Made by a program: the position numbers and the translations under genes. From Halomonas alimentaria (GTDB taxonomy: Bacteria > Pseudomonadota > Gammaproteobacteria > Pseudomonadales > Halomonadaceae), in contig NZ_WUTT01000001.1 in assembly GCF_009902005.1 (NCBI RefSeq), positions 2,508,227-2,572,226 on the forward strand: a stretch of 64,000 nt of DNA, written 5' to 3'. Positions 1-7,976 of this stretch are shown in pieces. The notes under the pieces were generated by a model. It saw nothing but the letters and a program-made list of their open reading frames with translations, searched no databases and was not told where the DNA came from. How positions within the stretch are numbered: position 1 is the stretch's first letter; the number at the start of each line of letters is the position of its first letter.

Positions 1-368
1 ATGTCGATGAACAGGTAGTCCAGGTCATCCCAGACGGTCTGGGTCAGCAGCTGCTGGAAGGCCCCGGCTACCATCGGTCCGCGCCACACCATGGGCTCGC
101 GGATATCGACCATGAAGGCCATGGACATGGCCTGGATGCCATGGGCCTCGAGCGGGCGCATGCGATTCTCGCCGGCCGCCTCGGGACGCACACCCTCCCC
201 CACACCGAGCATCTGGGCCTGGCTGGGGCCGTGGATGTCGGCATCCAGGATGCCTACCCGGTACCCTTCCGCGGCCATGGCCAGGGCCAGGTTCACGGTG
301 ACGGTAGACTTGCCGACGCCGCCCTTGCCGGATGCCACGGCGACGATATGCTTGACCCCTTCAATCAC
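1..368 (-). CDS. mrp: Mrp/ApbC iron-sulfur carrier ATPase, short form (3' end cut by window)
   Basis: This is a P-loop ATPase of the Mrp/ApbC (MinD/ParA-like) family, which binds and transfers Fe-S clusters in the cytoplasm. The visible part shows the deviant Walker A GKGGVGKST close to the N-terminus, then LDADIHGPS and a WRGPM segment typical of Mrp. A GTG start at 368 is chosen because AAGGAG lies just upstream. An in-frame stop at 426-428 leaves no room for the roughly 90-residue MIP18/DUF59 domain found at the N-terminus of E. coli Mrp, so this is the short form. The C-terminal half, including the CxxC expected in the family, is outside the window. Confidence 0.93.
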   Translation of the reverse strand, partial: MIEGVKHIVAVASGKGGVGKSTVTVNLALAMAAEGYRVGILDADIHGPSQAQMLGVGEGVRPEAAGENRMRPLEAHGIQAMSMAFMVDIREPMVWRGPMVAGAFQQLLTQTVWDDLDYLFID

Positions 369-466
369 GTCCTGCTCCTTCGCTTGTAGAATCACCGCGC
401 CGGCGCGAGACCGACACACAGGAAATCAGTATACGCCTTGCTTGACGGCGACCGAACCTCCCACAG

Positions 467-498
467 CAGGACGGCGGACCCCGGGGCCCGCCGTCCTG
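467..498 (-). terminator. GC-rich hairpin after the coiled-coil gene
   Basis: Near-perfect inverted repeat with CAGGACGGC and GCCGTCCTG outer arms closing on a CCCC/GGGG core. It lies 25 nt past the stop of the 523-1641 gene and before mrp. No clear T-run follows on the minus strand, so it may be a transcript-stabilising hairpin instead of an efficient intrinsic terminator. Confidence 0.6.
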
Positions 499-522
499 TC
501 ATGCTGTCGAGGTGCGCTGGCG

Positions 523-1641
523 TCAGCCCTGCCCCTCGGTCTCGGCGGCCGCCGGCTCGGCTTCGCTGTCCGCCGCCTCACCGGCCTCTGCATCACCACC
601 GAGGTTCGTCTCGGTCTCTGCCGACTCCGAATCCCCGCTGGAATCCTGGCTGCTGCCGACCTCGAGCGACTCGAGTTCGCTGCGCCAGGTCGCCAGCTGC
701 GACTCCAGCCCACGCAGCTGGGCCTCGCGACGCTCGACCTCGCTCTCCACGGCGGCCTGCTCGTCACGGCCGATGCCGATGGCCAGCTTGAGGTCCTCGA
801 GCTGGCCCTGTGCCTCCTGGACTGCCTGCTGCGCCTGGTCACGCTCATCGCGCAGCGATGCGAGTTCCTGAGTCAGGGCATCGCGCTCCTCGCCCAGGGC
901 CGCGAGGCGCTCCTCGAGCTGGTCGCGTTCGGCCTGGCTGGCCTCGACCTCCTCCTGGAGTGCCGCATGGCGCTCTCCCGCCGCATCGATCTCCCCCTGC
1001 AGGTTCTCCAGGTCCGCTTCTGCCTGCTGACGCGCCTCCTCGGCCGCCTGGCGCTCCTCCAGCGCCGCCTGGCGGGCCTCTTCGGCCTCCTGGCGCTGGC
1101 CCTCGGCCTCCTGACGGGCAGCCTCGGCGGATTCGCGCGCCTCCTCGGCATCGCTGAGCGCCTGCTCCACGGTGTCGCGCTCCTCCTTCAGCTCCGCCAG
1201 GGTCGTCTCGAGACCCGACTGCTCCTCTTTGAGCGTGGCAATATTCGCCTCGAGGGCCTCCCGGGACCCCTTCAGCTCCTCGAGTCGCGTCTCGGCAGAG
1301 CCGATCTCGGCCTGGATGGCCTCCAGGCGCTCGCTGGCCTCGGCCTCACGTGCCTCGACGTCGGCCTCCAGGGTCTGTCGGCGCTGCTCGAGTTCGGCGA
1401 TCTGCGACTCGAGCGCCTCGATCTCCTGGCTGGCCTGGTCATGCTCTTCCAGCTGGGTGGCCAGTGTCTGGTTACGCGACTCCAGCACGGCCATCTCGGC
1501 CTCAAGGGCCTCGCGCGCCTCCTTGTGGGTACCGGCACTGCTCTGGGCGATGATCGCCCAGACGAAGCCAACGGCCGCGATGCCGGCGAGGCCGCGCACG
1601 CGGTTATCCTTGAACGGTGATGTCTGCGGGGTTTCCGACAT
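523..1641 (-). CDS. Membrane-anchored long coiled-coil protein, function unknown
   Basis: A 372-residue protein. After a short hydrophilic N-terminus there is one hydrophobic segment (about residues 18-36, LAGIAAVGFVWAII), then about 280 residues of almost uninterrupted heptad-like coiled coil rich in Glu, Ala, Gln, Leu and Arg, then a very acidic Glu/Ser/Ala tail. The expected topology is a single-pass inner-membrane anchor with a long rod, but which side the rod faces cannot be read from the sequence. The start at 1641 is supported by a GAGG site 8 nt upstream; the frame stays open further upstream without a better site. It precedes mrp in the same direction, separated by a hairpin. I do not recognise a named family; structurally it resembles scaffold, SMC-like or tether proteins, but low complexity makes homology calls unsafe. 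Confidence 0.85.
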   Translation of the reverse strand: MSETPQTSPFKDNRVRGLAGIAAVGFVWAIIAQSSAGTHKEAREALEAEMAVLESRNQTLATQLEEHDQASQEIEALESQIAELEQRRQTLEADVEAREAEASERLEAIQAEIGSAETRLEELKGSREALEANIATLKEEQSGLETTLAELKEERDTVEQALSDAEEARESAEAARQEAEGQRQEAEEARQAALEERQAAEEARQQAEADLENLQGEIDAAGERHAALQEEVEASQAERDQLEERLAALGEERDALTQELASLRDERDQAQQAVQEAQGQLEDLKLAIGIGRDEQAAVESEVERREAQLRGLESQLATWRSELESLEVGSSQDSSGDSESAETETNLGGDAEAGEAADSEAEPAAAETEGQG

Positions 1642-1786
1642 GGATGCATCCTCGTTGAGTCGGCCCGGGGGCCGGTTCCGGATTCGGGACCGGTCGGCGG
1701 GGGCCGAACAGTAGTGGGGCACTCGAGTTCAGCATACAGAGCGATACCCAGCGGGGAAAGGGACGCGGTGGACCGCCCCTCGCGAC

Positions 1787-2518
1787 TCAGAAGCGCTCGT
1801 CGCGTCGCAGGTAGCGCCACTCTCCGGCCGGCACCGAACCCAGTGACACGCCCCCGACACGCAGGCGGCGCAGGCCAACCACCGTGAGCCCCACGGCACG
1901 GCACATCGGTTCGAGCTGGCCGGGCACCATGCCCTTCATGGCGAAGCGCAGGCGGGTCTCGCTCTGCCAGCTGACCTTGCCCGGGGCCAGGCGGCGCCCC
2001 GGCACCGCCGAACCATCGCGCAGTGCCGCAAGACCCTGCTCGTCCAGGGTACCGGTCACTTCCACCAGCCACTCCTCCTCCAGCCGCGAGCGCTTCTCCT
2101 CCAGGCGTCGCACCACGCCACGATCCTGGGTGAATACCATCAGGCCCGCTTCGGCGGGGCCCAGCGGCAGCAGGGTGACCAGTCCACGGAAGTGTGCCTT
2201 GAGCGGCGGCTGTCCGGCGGGATCCTCCGTCCAGTGGTTGGCCTTGCGGATCAGGCGCCTGGCCAGGTCCTCGCCCTCGGCGACGCCGATATCGGCAGGG
2301 CAGTTGAACAGCAGTGTCGCCGGCGGAATCTCCAGCGGCCGGGCCCCAGGGATCAGCTCGATTCGCTGTTCGACGACCTTGAACTGGGGCTCCTCGACGA
2401 TCCGGCCGTCTACGCTCACCCAACCCCCGGCAATATAGAACTCGGCCTCGCGACGAGAACAGGGCAGCTCACGGGCCAGCCGCTTGGAGAGGCGTTCGCC
2501 ACTTTCGTTGTTGCTCAT
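1787..2518 (-). CDS. RluF/RsuA-like pseudouridine synthase homologue lacking the catalytic Asp
   Basis: A 243-residue protein with an N-terminal S4 RNA-binding domain (about residues 9-60, SRREAEFYIAGGWVSVDG) and an RsuA/RluF-like catalytic fold ending in a typical RRLRVGGVSLG segment. In active members a GRLD-x-x-T/S-x-GL motif carries the catalytic Asp. Here the equivalent stretch at about residues 118-132 reads PLGPAEAGLMVFTQD, with Gly120 where Asp is expected. It therefore probably binds rRNA but may not isomerise uridine, or it uses another residue. My recollection is that pseudomonads carry a similar degenerate paralogue; this is not verified. The gene is monocistronic, or follows the 2594-3268 gene after 75 nt. 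Confidence 0.85.
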   Translation of the reverse strand: MSNNESGERLSKRLARELPCSRREAEFYIAGGWVSVDGRIVEEPQFKVVEQRIELIPGARPLEIPPATLLFNCPADIGVAEGEDLARRLIRKANHWTEDPAGQPPLKAHFRGLVTLLPLGPAEAGLMVFTQDRGVVRRLEEKRSRLEEEWLVEVTGTLDEQGLAALRDGSAVPGRRLAPGKVSWQSETRLRFAMKGMVPGQLEPMCRAVGLTVVGLRRLRVGGVSLGSVPAGEWRYLRRDERF

Positions 2519-2593
2519 TCCTGCTCCTCTGCCGAAGCGTTCCGATCCACCATGCTCTGGGGCCCCTGCCCCACCGCTACCGTTGCCGACATT

Positions 2594-3268
2594 TCAGTAA
2601 GCCAGCCAGATGCAGTGCCTGGCCCCCTTGCCGGGACGCTGGGCACGCACCGTGACCGTCTCGACCAGCAGGCCTACCCGCCGCAGGCGCTCGGTAAAGG
2701 CCGGATCCTGGCCCGCCGACCACACGGCGAGCACCCCGTCGGGACGCAGTGCCTGCTGGGCAGTAGCCAGTCCCTCGGGCGAATAGAGCCAGTCGTTCTC
2801 GCGCCGTGTCAGCCCCTCGGGGCCGTTATCCACGTCGAGCATGATCGCATCGAAGCCGCCGGGCTCTCGGCGCAGCAGCTCACCCACGTCACCCACGCTG
2901 ACCCGCGTGCGAGGGTCGGCCAGAGGGTTGCCCGCGGCGGTACCCAGCGGGCCACGGTTCCACTCCACCACGCCCGGCACCAGCTCGGCCACCACCACCT
3001 CGGCATCCGCCCCCAGGGCCTTGAGCGCCGCGGCCAGGGTGAAGCCCATGCCCAGCCCACCCACCATCACCCGGGCCTGTGGGCGGTCGGCAACTCGCCG
3101 ACAGGCCAGCTCGGCGAGGGCATCCTCGGAGCCATGCAGGCGGGTATTCATCAGCTCGCCGGGGGTCCCGGCGATGCGGATGGAGAACTCATCGTTGCGT
3201 TGCAACAGCCGCAGCTCGCTGCCCTTGCCGGGAATGCTTGCGGTACCGATCGTTTCGAACTTGGCCAT
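2594..3268 (-). CDS. Spermidine synthase-like SAM-binding protein
   Basis: A 224-residue Rossmann-fold protein of the spermidine synthase/methyltransferase type. It shows a glycine-rich nucleotide-binding loop (VGGLGMGFTLAAAL, about residues 68-81), an acidic strand end (VVVAELVPGVVEWNR) and a DVDNGPE segment where spermidine synthases and related SAM enzymes bind their substrate. It lacks the full-length C-terminal region of genuine SpeE (about 280 residues), so the substrate is uncertain; such short paralogues are common and mostly uncharacterised. It has its own ATG at 3268. The 168-bp divergent gap to the YihY gene contains CATAAT-like -10 sequences in both directions. Confidence 0.8.
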   Translation of the reverse strand: MAKFETIGTASIPGKGSELRLLQRNDEFSIRIAGTPGELMNTRLHGSEDALAELACRRVADRPQARVMVGGLGMGFTLAAALKALGADAEVVVAELVPGVVEWNRGPLGTAAGNPLADPRTRVSVGDVGELLRREPGGFDAIMLDVDNGPEGLTRRENDWLYSPEGLATAQQALRPDGVLAVWSAGQDPAFTERLRRVGLLVETVTVRAQRPGKGARHCIWLAY

Positions 3269-3436
3269 GGAGTCTCTTATCGGAAGTAAGGTGGGGAGGC
3301 ATCGGACAGACGGTTCGCCGTATTATGCGGGTCCCGGCGGGGGGTTGCCATGCAGCCATGGCGCAGCACGCGGATAGTTGCCGCCTGCGTTGACGCCCGG
3401 CGCCAGCACGGGCGTATGATGCAGGAACGCCCATGG

Positions 3437-4375
3437 ATGGCCAGGCCGATGACATCTCCTTACCCTGCGCGCCACCTTGCCCTTACCCTGCTGCCGCGCA
3501 TGGCGCGCTTTCTGTGGCGGGTGATCTGCGCGTTCCTGCGCAACCGGGGGATCCTGCTCGCCGGCGGGGTCGGCTACAACATCCTGCTCTCCATCGTGCC
3601 GCTGTTTGCGCTGCTGGTAGTCCTGCTGGCGGGCGTGGTCGATGAGACGCGCCTGCTCGAGGTGCTCTCGGTTCAGGCCCGCCACCTGGCGCCGGCCCAT
3701 GCCGAGGTCCTGCTCGAGGCGGTGCGCGCCTTGCTCGAGTCGCGGGAGGTGATCGGCCTGCTGGGTTTCCCGGTTCTGCTGCTATTCAGCTCCTTTGCCT
3801 TCCGCATGCTCGAGGATGCCCTGGCAATCATTTTCCATGCGCCGGATGCCCAGCACCAGGGACGCAGCCTGTGGGTATCGGTACTGCTGCCCTATGCTTT
3901 CATGGTGGTGCTGGGCGCGGGCCTGCTGGCGCTGACCCTGGTAGTCAGCCTGCTGAGCGGCCTCAACGCCCTCTCGATCGCCCTGGCGGGGCGCGAGCTG
4001 CCGCTGTCCGGACTCTCCGAGCCGCTGCTCAACCTGACCAGCTTCGTCGGGGTCTTCCTGCTGTTCAGCGCCATCTACAAGGTGCTGCCGGTGGTGCGCA
4101 TCGCCCTGCGGCGCGCCTTGGTGGGCGGCTTCGTGGCCGCCCTGCTGTGGGAAGGCGTGCGCCTGCTACTGGTCTACTACTTCGCCAATCTCTCCTTCGT
4201 CAACGCGGTCTACGGGTCACTGGCGACCCTGATCGTGGTGCTGCTGAGCCTGGAGGTGGGCGCCATTATCCTGCTGCTGGGTGCCCAGGTGATCGCCGAG
4301 CTTGAACGCAATGCCCGCCTCGGCCTGCCCTGGCACATCGATCCGCGGCATCAGGCCGTCACCCACGTGGATTGA
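3437..4375 (+). CDS. YihY/BrkB family inner-membrane protein
   Basis: A 312-residue polytopic membrane protein of the YihY/BrkB (UPF0761, formerly RNase BN-like) family. The family pattern is clear: an N-terminal FLRNRGILLAGGVGYNILLS segment, about six transmembrane helices, and the conserved region VYGSLATLIVVLLSLEVGAIILLLGAQ near the C-terminus. Its physiological function is not established. The open frame extends upstream to 3350; starts at 3437 and 3449 are both possible. I chose 3437 because CAGGAA lies 9 nt upstream. It converges on the phospholipase-D gene with a 31-bp gap. Confidence 0.88.
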   Translation: MARPMTSPYPARHLALTLLPRMARFLWRVICAFLRNRGILLAGGVGYNILLSIVPLFALLVVLLAGVVDETRLLEVLSVQARHLAPAHAEVLLEAVRALLESREVIGLLGFPVLLLFSSFAFRMLEDALAIIFHAPDAQHQGRSLWVSVLLPYAFMVVLGAGLLALTLVVSLLSGLNALSIALAGRELPLSGLSEPLLNLTSFVGVFLLFSAIYKVLPVVRIALRRALVGGFVAALLWEGVRLLLVYYFANLSFVNAVYGSLATLIVVLLSLEVGAIILLLGAQVIAELERNARLGLPWHIDPRHQAVTHVD

Positions 4376-4406
4376 TGCCCCGAAAGGCATGAGCCTTGCC
4401 CACTGG

Positions 4407-5858
4407 CTAGAACGTCGATAGCCCCGTGGCCTCCATCAGCCGATAGCGCATTCGCTGCCAGAGGGTGGTGTCGTCGAATGCCGCAAAGGGCGCACTGGTG
4501 TTTCGCTCGGGAGTGCTGTTCCAGCGCTCCTCGAAGAAGGCTGCCGCCTCCTGGAGGGCCGGGGTGTCCGCCGGGCCTACCAGACGCACGCTGGTTTCGA
4601 GGTTGAGATCGTCGAGGTTGCGGCGAGTGAAGTTGGCCGAGCCGAGGATCATCTCGGCCTCGCCGGCACCGGCCGGGCGGCGCAGCAGCAGCTTGCTGTG
4701 GCACTGCTCGCCGCGGGTCATGCACCAGCGAACCTCGATGCCCGCCGAATGCAGCTCGTGGGCCACCGGCCGGTTGGGAATGCCGCTCTTCTCGATGCCG
4801 AAGGCATCGCGGTTGGGATCGAGCAGCACTCTCACCATGGCGCCACGTGCCCGGGCCTGCTCGAGTGCCTCGATCACGCCACGGTGGGCCAGGTAGAACA
4901 CCGCTACGTCGAGGCGATCACCGGCGCCGCTGGCGGCAATGGCCGCCACCAGGGCATCGCGGATCGCCCCCTCAGTCAGCAGCTGCAGCCTGGTGCCTTC
5001 GCGTACCGGCTCCTGTACCGGGGCAGGCTCGGGGCCGGGCAGCGCCACGCCGGACCAGGCCGCCACGGGCCGCTCGCTGGCCAGCAGGTCCAAGGCCGCC
5101 GCTCCCTGGAAACGCAGAGCCACGTTGCCATGCCGGCTGCTGGCATCGTGGGGGTTGGCGGAGGTCACCAGGCCCGCCCAGCCATCGCCATGATCCACCA
5201 CCAGGGTCTTGCGGTGATTGGCGTTGAAGTTGAGCAGCGACAGGTAGCTGCGCAGGGTGACCCGCCCCGGCCCCAGGGCATTGGGCAGCCAGCCTCCGTC
5301 GCTGTCATTGCCGAACCAGCGCGGGCCCAGGTGCCACAAGCCCGACCAGAGGGGATTGGAGGCGCGCAGACGGGTCAGGTCGCTCTCCACCACGGCAACG
5401 CCCGCCCCGCGCAGACGCTGGAGGTGGTCGAGTTCGAGGCCACCGTAGAGGGTATTGAGCGGATCGGTGATCAGCACCGCCTGGAGCCCGGGATGGCGGC
5501 GCTTCTGCTCGAGCAGAGCCTCGGTCAGCTGCCGGGAGAGCGGGCGGAAATCTTCGCCCTCGGCACTGCCGGCGAAGTCATTGAACAGGAACATGTCCGC
5601 CACCACCAGACGCCTTGCCTGGGCGATCATGGCGAGCACCTCATCGAAGATCGCCTGGTCGAGGTGGCGCTTTCCGGCGACGTCGTACCAGGTACTGTCG
5701 GCCACGAAGCGCACCTGCTCGGCGGGACGCTCGGGAAAGGCCACGCCAACCCCCTCGGGAAGTGGCTTGAAGCGCTGCCAGGCCCCCATGCCACCCCACG
5801 CCAGCAGCGCTACCATCAGGATGATCCCCACCACACGCCCTCTCCCTCGCCTGGCCAT
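4407..5858 (-). CDS. Phospholipase D/cardiolipin synthase-like protein
   Basis: A 483-residue protein with an N-terminal membrane anchor (about residues 9-26) followed by two phospholipase-D domains, which usually catalyse phosphatidyl transfer or phosphodiester hydrolysis at the membrane. The first HKD motif is intact (H215-x-K217-x4-D222, followed by TSAN). The second has H387-x-K389 and GSANFTRRN but Arg where the motif Asp is expected (residue 394). One active site needs both His residues, and these are present, so activity is plausible. The start is supported by GGAGGGCGAG directly upstream. Cardiolipin synthase (Cls) and a PLD-type hydrolase are both possible; the sequence does not decide between them. 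Confidence 0.85.
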   Translation of the reverse strand: MARRGRGRVVGIILMVALLAWGGMGAWQRFKPLPEGVGVAFPERPAEQVRFVADSTWYDVAGKRHLDQAIFDEVLAMIAQARRLVVADMFLFNDFAGSAEGEDFRPLSRQLTEALLEQKRRHPGLQAVLITDPLNTLYGGLELDHLQRLRGAGVAVVESDLTRLRASNPLWSGLWHLGPRWFGNDSDGGWLPNALGPGRVTLRSYLSLLNFNANHRKTLVVDHGDGWAGLVTSANPHDASSRHGNVALRFQGAAALDLLASERPVAAWSGVALPGPEPAPVQEPVREGTRLQLLTEGAIRDALVAAIAASGAGDRLDVAVFYLAHRGVIEALEQARARGAMVRVLLDPNRDAFGIEKSGIPNRPVAHELHSAGIEVRWCMTRGEQCHSKLLLRRPAGAGEAEMILGSANFTRRNLDDLNLETSVRLVGPADTPALQEAAAFFEERWNSTPERNTSAPFAAFDDTTLWQRMRYRLMEATGLSTF

Positions 5859-5938
5859 CTCTCGCCCTCCCTGCCCGAGCTCCCTAGCCGGTCCAGCATA
5901 CGCCGCGGGGCGCGGTGATGCAGCGGGGACGAAGCGAA

Positions 5939-5971
5939 AGCGGGGGCGCCGACCCGGTCGACGCCCCCGCT
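5939..5971 (-). terminator. Terminator of the tctCBA operon
   Basis: A 10-bp perfect stem AGCGGGGGCG/CGCCCCCGCT lies 24 nt past the tctA stop. On the minus strand it is followed by TTTCGCTTC, a weak T-rich tail. A further GACC/GGTC pairing is possible inside the loop. Confidence 0.7.
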
Positions 5972-5994
5972 GGGCAGCACCCCGAACCCGTGGT

Positions 5995-7521
5995 TCAGTC
6001 TCCCTCGGGGCCGCCCGTGCCGGTGTTGACCTTCATGCGTCGACGCAGCAGCGGGCCGACGATGTAGGGCAGGATCAGCCCCAGGCCGGCGAACACCCAC
6101 AGGCCGATGGCCAGGCCGCTGTCCCACAGGATGGTCCAGTCACCGTCGGAGATGTCCATGGCATGGCGCAGGTTCTTCTCCATCTCCGGCCCCAGCAGCA
6201 GGCCGAGGATGACCGGCACCAGCGGGATCTCCAGCTTGCGGAAGATATAGCCGGCGACGCCGAAGGCGACCATGAAATAGAGATCGAAGGTGGTATTGCT
6301 GATCGAGTAGATGCCCACGAAGGCGATCATGGTCACGATCGGCAGCAGGAACATCGGTGGCACCGACAGCAGCTTGACGAAGATCCCCACCAGCGGAATG
6401 TTCAACAGCAGCAGCAGGAAGTTGCCGATGAGCAGAGCCGCGATCACGCCCCAGACGATGTCGGCGTTCTGGGTGAACATCAACGGGCCGGGGGTGATGT
6501 TGAGCGAGATCAGCAGCGCCAGCAGCACCGCCGTGGTGCCGCTGCCCGGCACACCCAGCGTCAGCATGGGCACCAGCGCGCCACTGGAGGCACCGTTGTT
6601 ACCGGCTTCGGGGCCTGCCACGCCGCGCGGATCGCCCTGGCCGAAATAGCCCTTCTTGCCCACCACCTTCTTCTCGAGGGTATAGCCGATAAAGCTGCCC
6701 AGGGAAGCGCCGGCACCGGGCAGCACGCCGGCGATGAAGCCAAGCACCCCGCCGCGCAGGCTGGAAGGCAGGATATTGCGGATATCGGCCCACTTCAGCG
6801 ACAGCTTGTTGACGGTCATCTTCTCCTTGCCGCCACCGGCCTTCTCCTCGATGAAGAACAGCAGTTCGGAGATGGCGAACAGGCCGACGATGGCGATGAT
6901 GAAGTCCACCCCCTCGTAGAGCTCCAGCACGCCGAAGGTGTAACGCTGCACCCCGGTGTTGTCGATGCCCACGGTGGCGATCATCAGGCCGATGCAGGCC
7001 GCCACCACGGTCTTCATGGGATTCTTGCCAGTGATCCCGCCCAGGGTGGCGAAGGCCAGCAGGAAGAGCGCGAAGTACTCGGCGGGGCCGAAGGTCAAGG
7101 CGAACTTTGCCAGCACTGGAGCGAGCAGGATCAGTCCGACGGTCGCTACCAGGCTGCCGATAAAGGACGCCACGGCGGAGATCGCCAGGGCCTCCGCCGC
7201 CTTGCCCTGCTGGGCCATGGGATAACCGTCCAGGCAGGTCATCATGGCCGGCTCATCACCAGGAATATTGAGCAGGATCGACGAGATCCGCCCGCCATAC
7301 ATGGCCCCGGCATAGACCGAGGTGAGCATGATCAGGGCGGTTTCCGGGGCCAGGCCCAGGGTGAAGGCCAATGGAATGAGGATCGCCACCCCGTTGGCCG
7401 GGCCCAGGCCCGGGAGCGCGCCGATCAGGGTACCCAGGAAGGCACCCAGCAGCGCAAACATAAGGTTATGGGGCGCCAGCGCCACCCCGAAGCCGTCGAT
7501 CAGGAAGCCGAGGGTCTCCAT
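5995..7521 (-). CDS. tctA: Tripartite tricarboxylate transporter, large membrane subunit TctA
   Basis: A 508-residue protein with about twelve transmembrane helices and the TctA family signatures: LGTLIGALPGLGPANGVAILIP at the N-terminus and the repeated motif GVLPGAGASLGSFIGY around residues 265-280. It forms the transport channel with TctB and receives substrate (citrate, tricarylate or another carboxylate) from the periplasmic TctC, using an ion gradient. The start codon overlaps the tctB stop by one base (TGATG) with GGAGG upstream, so the two are translationally coupled. Substrate cannot be predicted from sequence because TTT systems are diverse. Confidence 0.97.
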   Translation of the reverse strand: METLGFLIDGFGVALAPHNLMFALLGAFLGTLIGALPGLGPANGVAILIPLAFTLGLAPETALIMLTSVYAGAMYGGRISSILLNIPGDEPAMMTCLDGYPMAQQGKAAEALAISAVASFIGSLVATVGLILLAPVLAKFALTFGPAEYFALFLLAFATLGGITGKNPMKTVVAACIGLMIATVGIDNTGVQRYTFGVLELYEGVDFIIAIVGLFAISELLFFIEEKAGGGKEKMTVNKLSLKWADIRNILPSSLRGGVLGFIAGVLPGAGASLGSFIGYTLEKKVVGKKGYFGQGDPRGVAGPEAGNNGASSGALVPMLTLGVPGSGTTAVLLALLISLNITPGPLMFTQNADIVWGVIAALLIGNFLLLLLNIPLVGIFVKLLSVPPMFLLPIVTMIAFVGIYSISNTTFDLYFMVAFGVAGYIFRKLEIPLVPVILGLLLGPEMEKNLRHAMDISDGDWTILWDSGLAIGLWVFAGLGLILPYIVGPLLRRRMKVNTGTGGPEGD

Positions 7522-7976
7522 CAGCTCACCTCCAGGAAGGAAAGCACGCCCAGCGGCAAGGCCAGATCAAGGGCGAAATTGAACAGCAGGAATACCACCA
7601 CCCCCGATGCCGCACCGGTCAGGTAGGCCCGCACGGGTGCCGACCCCATGCGCCAGCAGAGCGTGCCGACCGCCAGGGTGGTGCTGAGGATGAAACCCAG
7701 CGGCTGCAGCAGCGCCGCGTAGAACACTAGCACCACCACTGCGATCACCAGCTCGATGCCGGTGCGGCTCCAGGGCCAGGCGTTGTCGGGGTCGGGACGC
7801 ACGATCATGTAGAGGCTGGAGAGGCCCAGCACCACCGACAGCAGCAGGGGGAAGGTCTCGGGACCCACCGCTTCGCTGCCGCCGAAGGGGGCGGGGAGCT
7901 GAGTGGCGCCCCAGCCGTACGCGACGGCCAGGACGATCAGCAGGATGCCGAAGATACGATCATTCATGGTTGTCAC
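7521..7976 (-). CDS. tctB: Tripartite tricarboxylate transporter, small membrane subunit TctB
   Basis: A 151-residue protein with four predicted transmembrane helices, the usual size and topology for TctB. It assembles with TctA in the inner membrane and is needed for uptake. A GTG start at 7976 overlaps the tctC stop as GTGA; an ATG three codons downstream (7967) is an alternative. Its position between tctC and tctA is the canonical order of this transporter class. Confidence 0.93.
   Translation of the reverse strand: MTTMNDRIFGILLIVLAVAYGWGATQLPAPFGGSEAVGPETFPLLLSVVLGLSSLYMIVRPDPDNAWPWSRTGIELVIAVVVLVFYAALLQPLGFILSTTLAVGTLCWRMGSAPVRAYLTGAASGVVVFLLFNFALDLALPLGVLSFLEVS

Noticed and set aside
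91..1620. Plus-strand open frame of 509 codons opposite the coiled-coil gene
   Set aside because: Leu/Arg-rich shadow of the coiled-coil codons; the minus-strand protein has a start site, an anchor helix and a regular heptad pattern.
4374..4389. Small hairpin ATGCC-CCGAAA-GGCAT between the YihY and phospholipase-D genes
   Set aside because: Only a 5-bp stem with no T-run; not called as a terminator.
5455..7626. Plus-strand open frame of 723 codons opposite the phospholipase-D and tctA genes
   Set aside because: Repetitive His/Gln/Asp-rich translation antisense to well-supported genes; a GC-bias shadow.
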